Below, in pieces: positions 62,779-64,000 of a DNA stretch of 64,000 bases. The notes beneath the pieces are model-generated. The model was not told where the DNA came from, did no database searches, and saw only the letters and a program-made list of their open reading frames with translations. The position numbers were made by a program, and so were the translations under genes. Within the stretch, counting starts at the first letter, position 1, and every line of letters starts with the position of its first letter. The stretch is from Amanita rubescens (lineage: Eukaryota; Basidiomycota; Agaricomycetes; Agaricales; Amanitaceae), in assembly GCA_015039365.1 (NCBI GenBank), contig WION01000227.1, forward strand, positions 1 through 64,000, read 5' to 3'.

Positions 62779-64000
62779 TTATTGTTCATAGAAAAACTCG
62801 GTGCATCTCACGTTTCGAACTTCCTCGGTGGTTGGACCTTGAGATGAAACTATCATGTTTTTCGTGACATCCTTCATTCTTGGCCGTCTCAACGCCTCCC
62901 TCTCCCAGCAGCGCTGAATCATGCTCCATGCGCTCTCGCTCAAAGGCGGGTCATTGAGTCGAGGCGGATGTTCTCCTCGGAAGTGGAGGCCTACAATTTG
63001 TAAATCCGTTTTACCGGCAAATGGTATACTATCATAATGTATCTACAGAATTCAGATGTGTACCAATGTATCTATTGTGACTCACTTCGTAAAAAAGACA
63101 TCCAAACGCATAGACGTCCGACATTTGTGTCCTTGCAGGAGTATCCGAGTCATCGGAATCGACTTCATCAAAGTTTCCGAATAACTCGGGGGCTGCGAAG
63201 TTGAGGTGTTTTGCTCCTGTTTGCGTGGTCGTAGCGTCCGAGAGCCGCGTCAATCCAAAGTCAGCGATTTGAACACGAATATTTGAATCCAAGAGAATAT
63301 TGTCCTAAAAGATATATTTAGCATTTCTCCAGCGCGCTTCTCAGGCAAAATACCCCGCGAAGGTCGCCGTGAATTGCGCCTACTGAATGAATATATTCAA
63401 TGCCCTGGGCCACTTCCAGTATCTTTGAGAAAATTAAGTGTCAATGAAGAGCCAAAGGTAGAAAGGCCATACACGCTCTTCGATCTGGGCAACTGATGGA
63501 TTTGTTTTCTTCCGCCATTGGGCCAGAGTACCGTTCGTCATATAGGGCGAGATGAGGAAAAATTGGGTTGTTCTTCCACTGTGAAATTCATAGATTCCAT
63601 GAAACGGCAGCACGAACTTGTGCTTGAGAGAGCCCCACATCAACGCCTCACGACAAAAGGCCTGTTATGCGAACATCAAGAATGGACTCGTGACAACGGC
63701 AACGCGAACACCTACAACGTCGTTGTCAGACTTGTACAACACTTTCAGCGCAACGGCTGCCCCCTGTAGTTCGCCAACGAAAACGCGCCCGAATCCCCCA
63801 CTGCCAATGTATTCGCGCTCGGTCGCCATGCTGACCCCTGTTACAATCAAAGACGGGGGTATAATAGGCATCTTTGAGTTAAGTTTGAACATCAATCGTC
63901 TAGCTCGCTCATTGTTGTCTAGGGTTGGATCCGAATTGGACAAGCGACGGTCGCGAAGCAGGTGAAGCAATAAGTCCAACAAGTTCTGGACGTCTGGGGC
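62779..64000 (-). CDS. protein kinase, tyrosine-kinase-like family (5' end outside window)
   Basis: Five exons seen (64000-63716, 63661-63473, 63422-63354, 63304-63086, 63042 onward), all in phase 0. From the edge: a leucine-rich lead (LLDLLLHLL), the glycine loop IGSGGFGRVFVGEL, VALKVL with the catalytic Lys, SLKHKFVLPFHGIYE, FLISPYMTNGTLAQW, then IHGDLRG-DNILLD (catalytic loop; the usual HRD Arg is Gly, as is common in this mushroom family), IADFGLTRL, FAAPELF and SDVYAFGCLFYEV, and finally CWEREALRRPRM. All key catalytic residues (Lys, Asp, Asn, DFG) are present. Reading past exon 5 without splicing gives a stop at 62779. It probably phosphorylates Ser/Thr; substrate unknown. Confidence 0.85.

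Overview
This is a fungal nuclear window, most likely from a mushroom-forming basidiomycete (Agaricomycetes). Evidence: genes carry many 44-60 base introns with GT(A/G)(A/T)GT donors and CTAAC-like branch points. Recognisable genes include a fungal prephenate dehydrogenase, a FunK1-type kinase relic, a tyrosine-kinase-like family kinase with an HGDLRG catalytic loop, an acid sphingomyelinase relic, a Crypton tyrosine recombinase and a DIRS-like reverse transcriptase. All functional names come from sequence patterns read by eye; no database search was possible. I saw no tRNA, rRNA or CRISPR array.

Layout. 0-33 kb is repeat-rich and gene-poor. It holds two small secreted-protein paralogs in head-to-head orientation (2.9-4.7 kb), three copies of a basic coiled-coil family (one intact at 13.0-14.0 kb), and seven copies of a two-zinc-finger family. 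Four copies of that family in the whole window can be spliced into complete proteins (12.0, 15.3, 25.5 and 46.9 kb); the others are broken. One broken copy is split by a complete but non-autonomous Gypsy LTR element (8819-11378) whose single ORF joins Gag directly to the integrase tail and chromodomain. DIRS-like reverse transcriptase fragments lie at 0.5, 27-28 and 28.6-29.8 kb; the last has replaced the catalytic half of an acid sphingomyelinase gene.

33.4-45.6 kb is the most unusual part. An intact six-exon Crypton recombinase gene (R-HxxR-Y tetrad plus a C-terminal GCR1_C-like domain) reads inward. It is followed by two intact multi-exon genes on the opposite strand: one with a double-stranded beta-helix dioxygenase-like C-terminus, the other an acidic protein with a CxxC/CxC region, a duplicated 72-base exon and minisatellites inside its introns. 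Between and around them are arrays of 57, 90, about 115 and 120 bases, and a 2.2 kb array of at least 13 intron-like units. Most arrays share ACATGT. I propose a cargo-bearing Crypton, comparable in logic to ascomycete Starships, but element ends were not proven.

46.9-64 kb becomes more ordinary: one zinc-finger copy, a nearly intact DIRS-like RT ORF, a 1049-residue Ser-rich protein, TYR1, a FunK1 relic, a well-expressed-looking 671-residue protein of unknown function, a partial TYR1 duplicate, a hairpin cluster, and a kinase gene running off the right edge.
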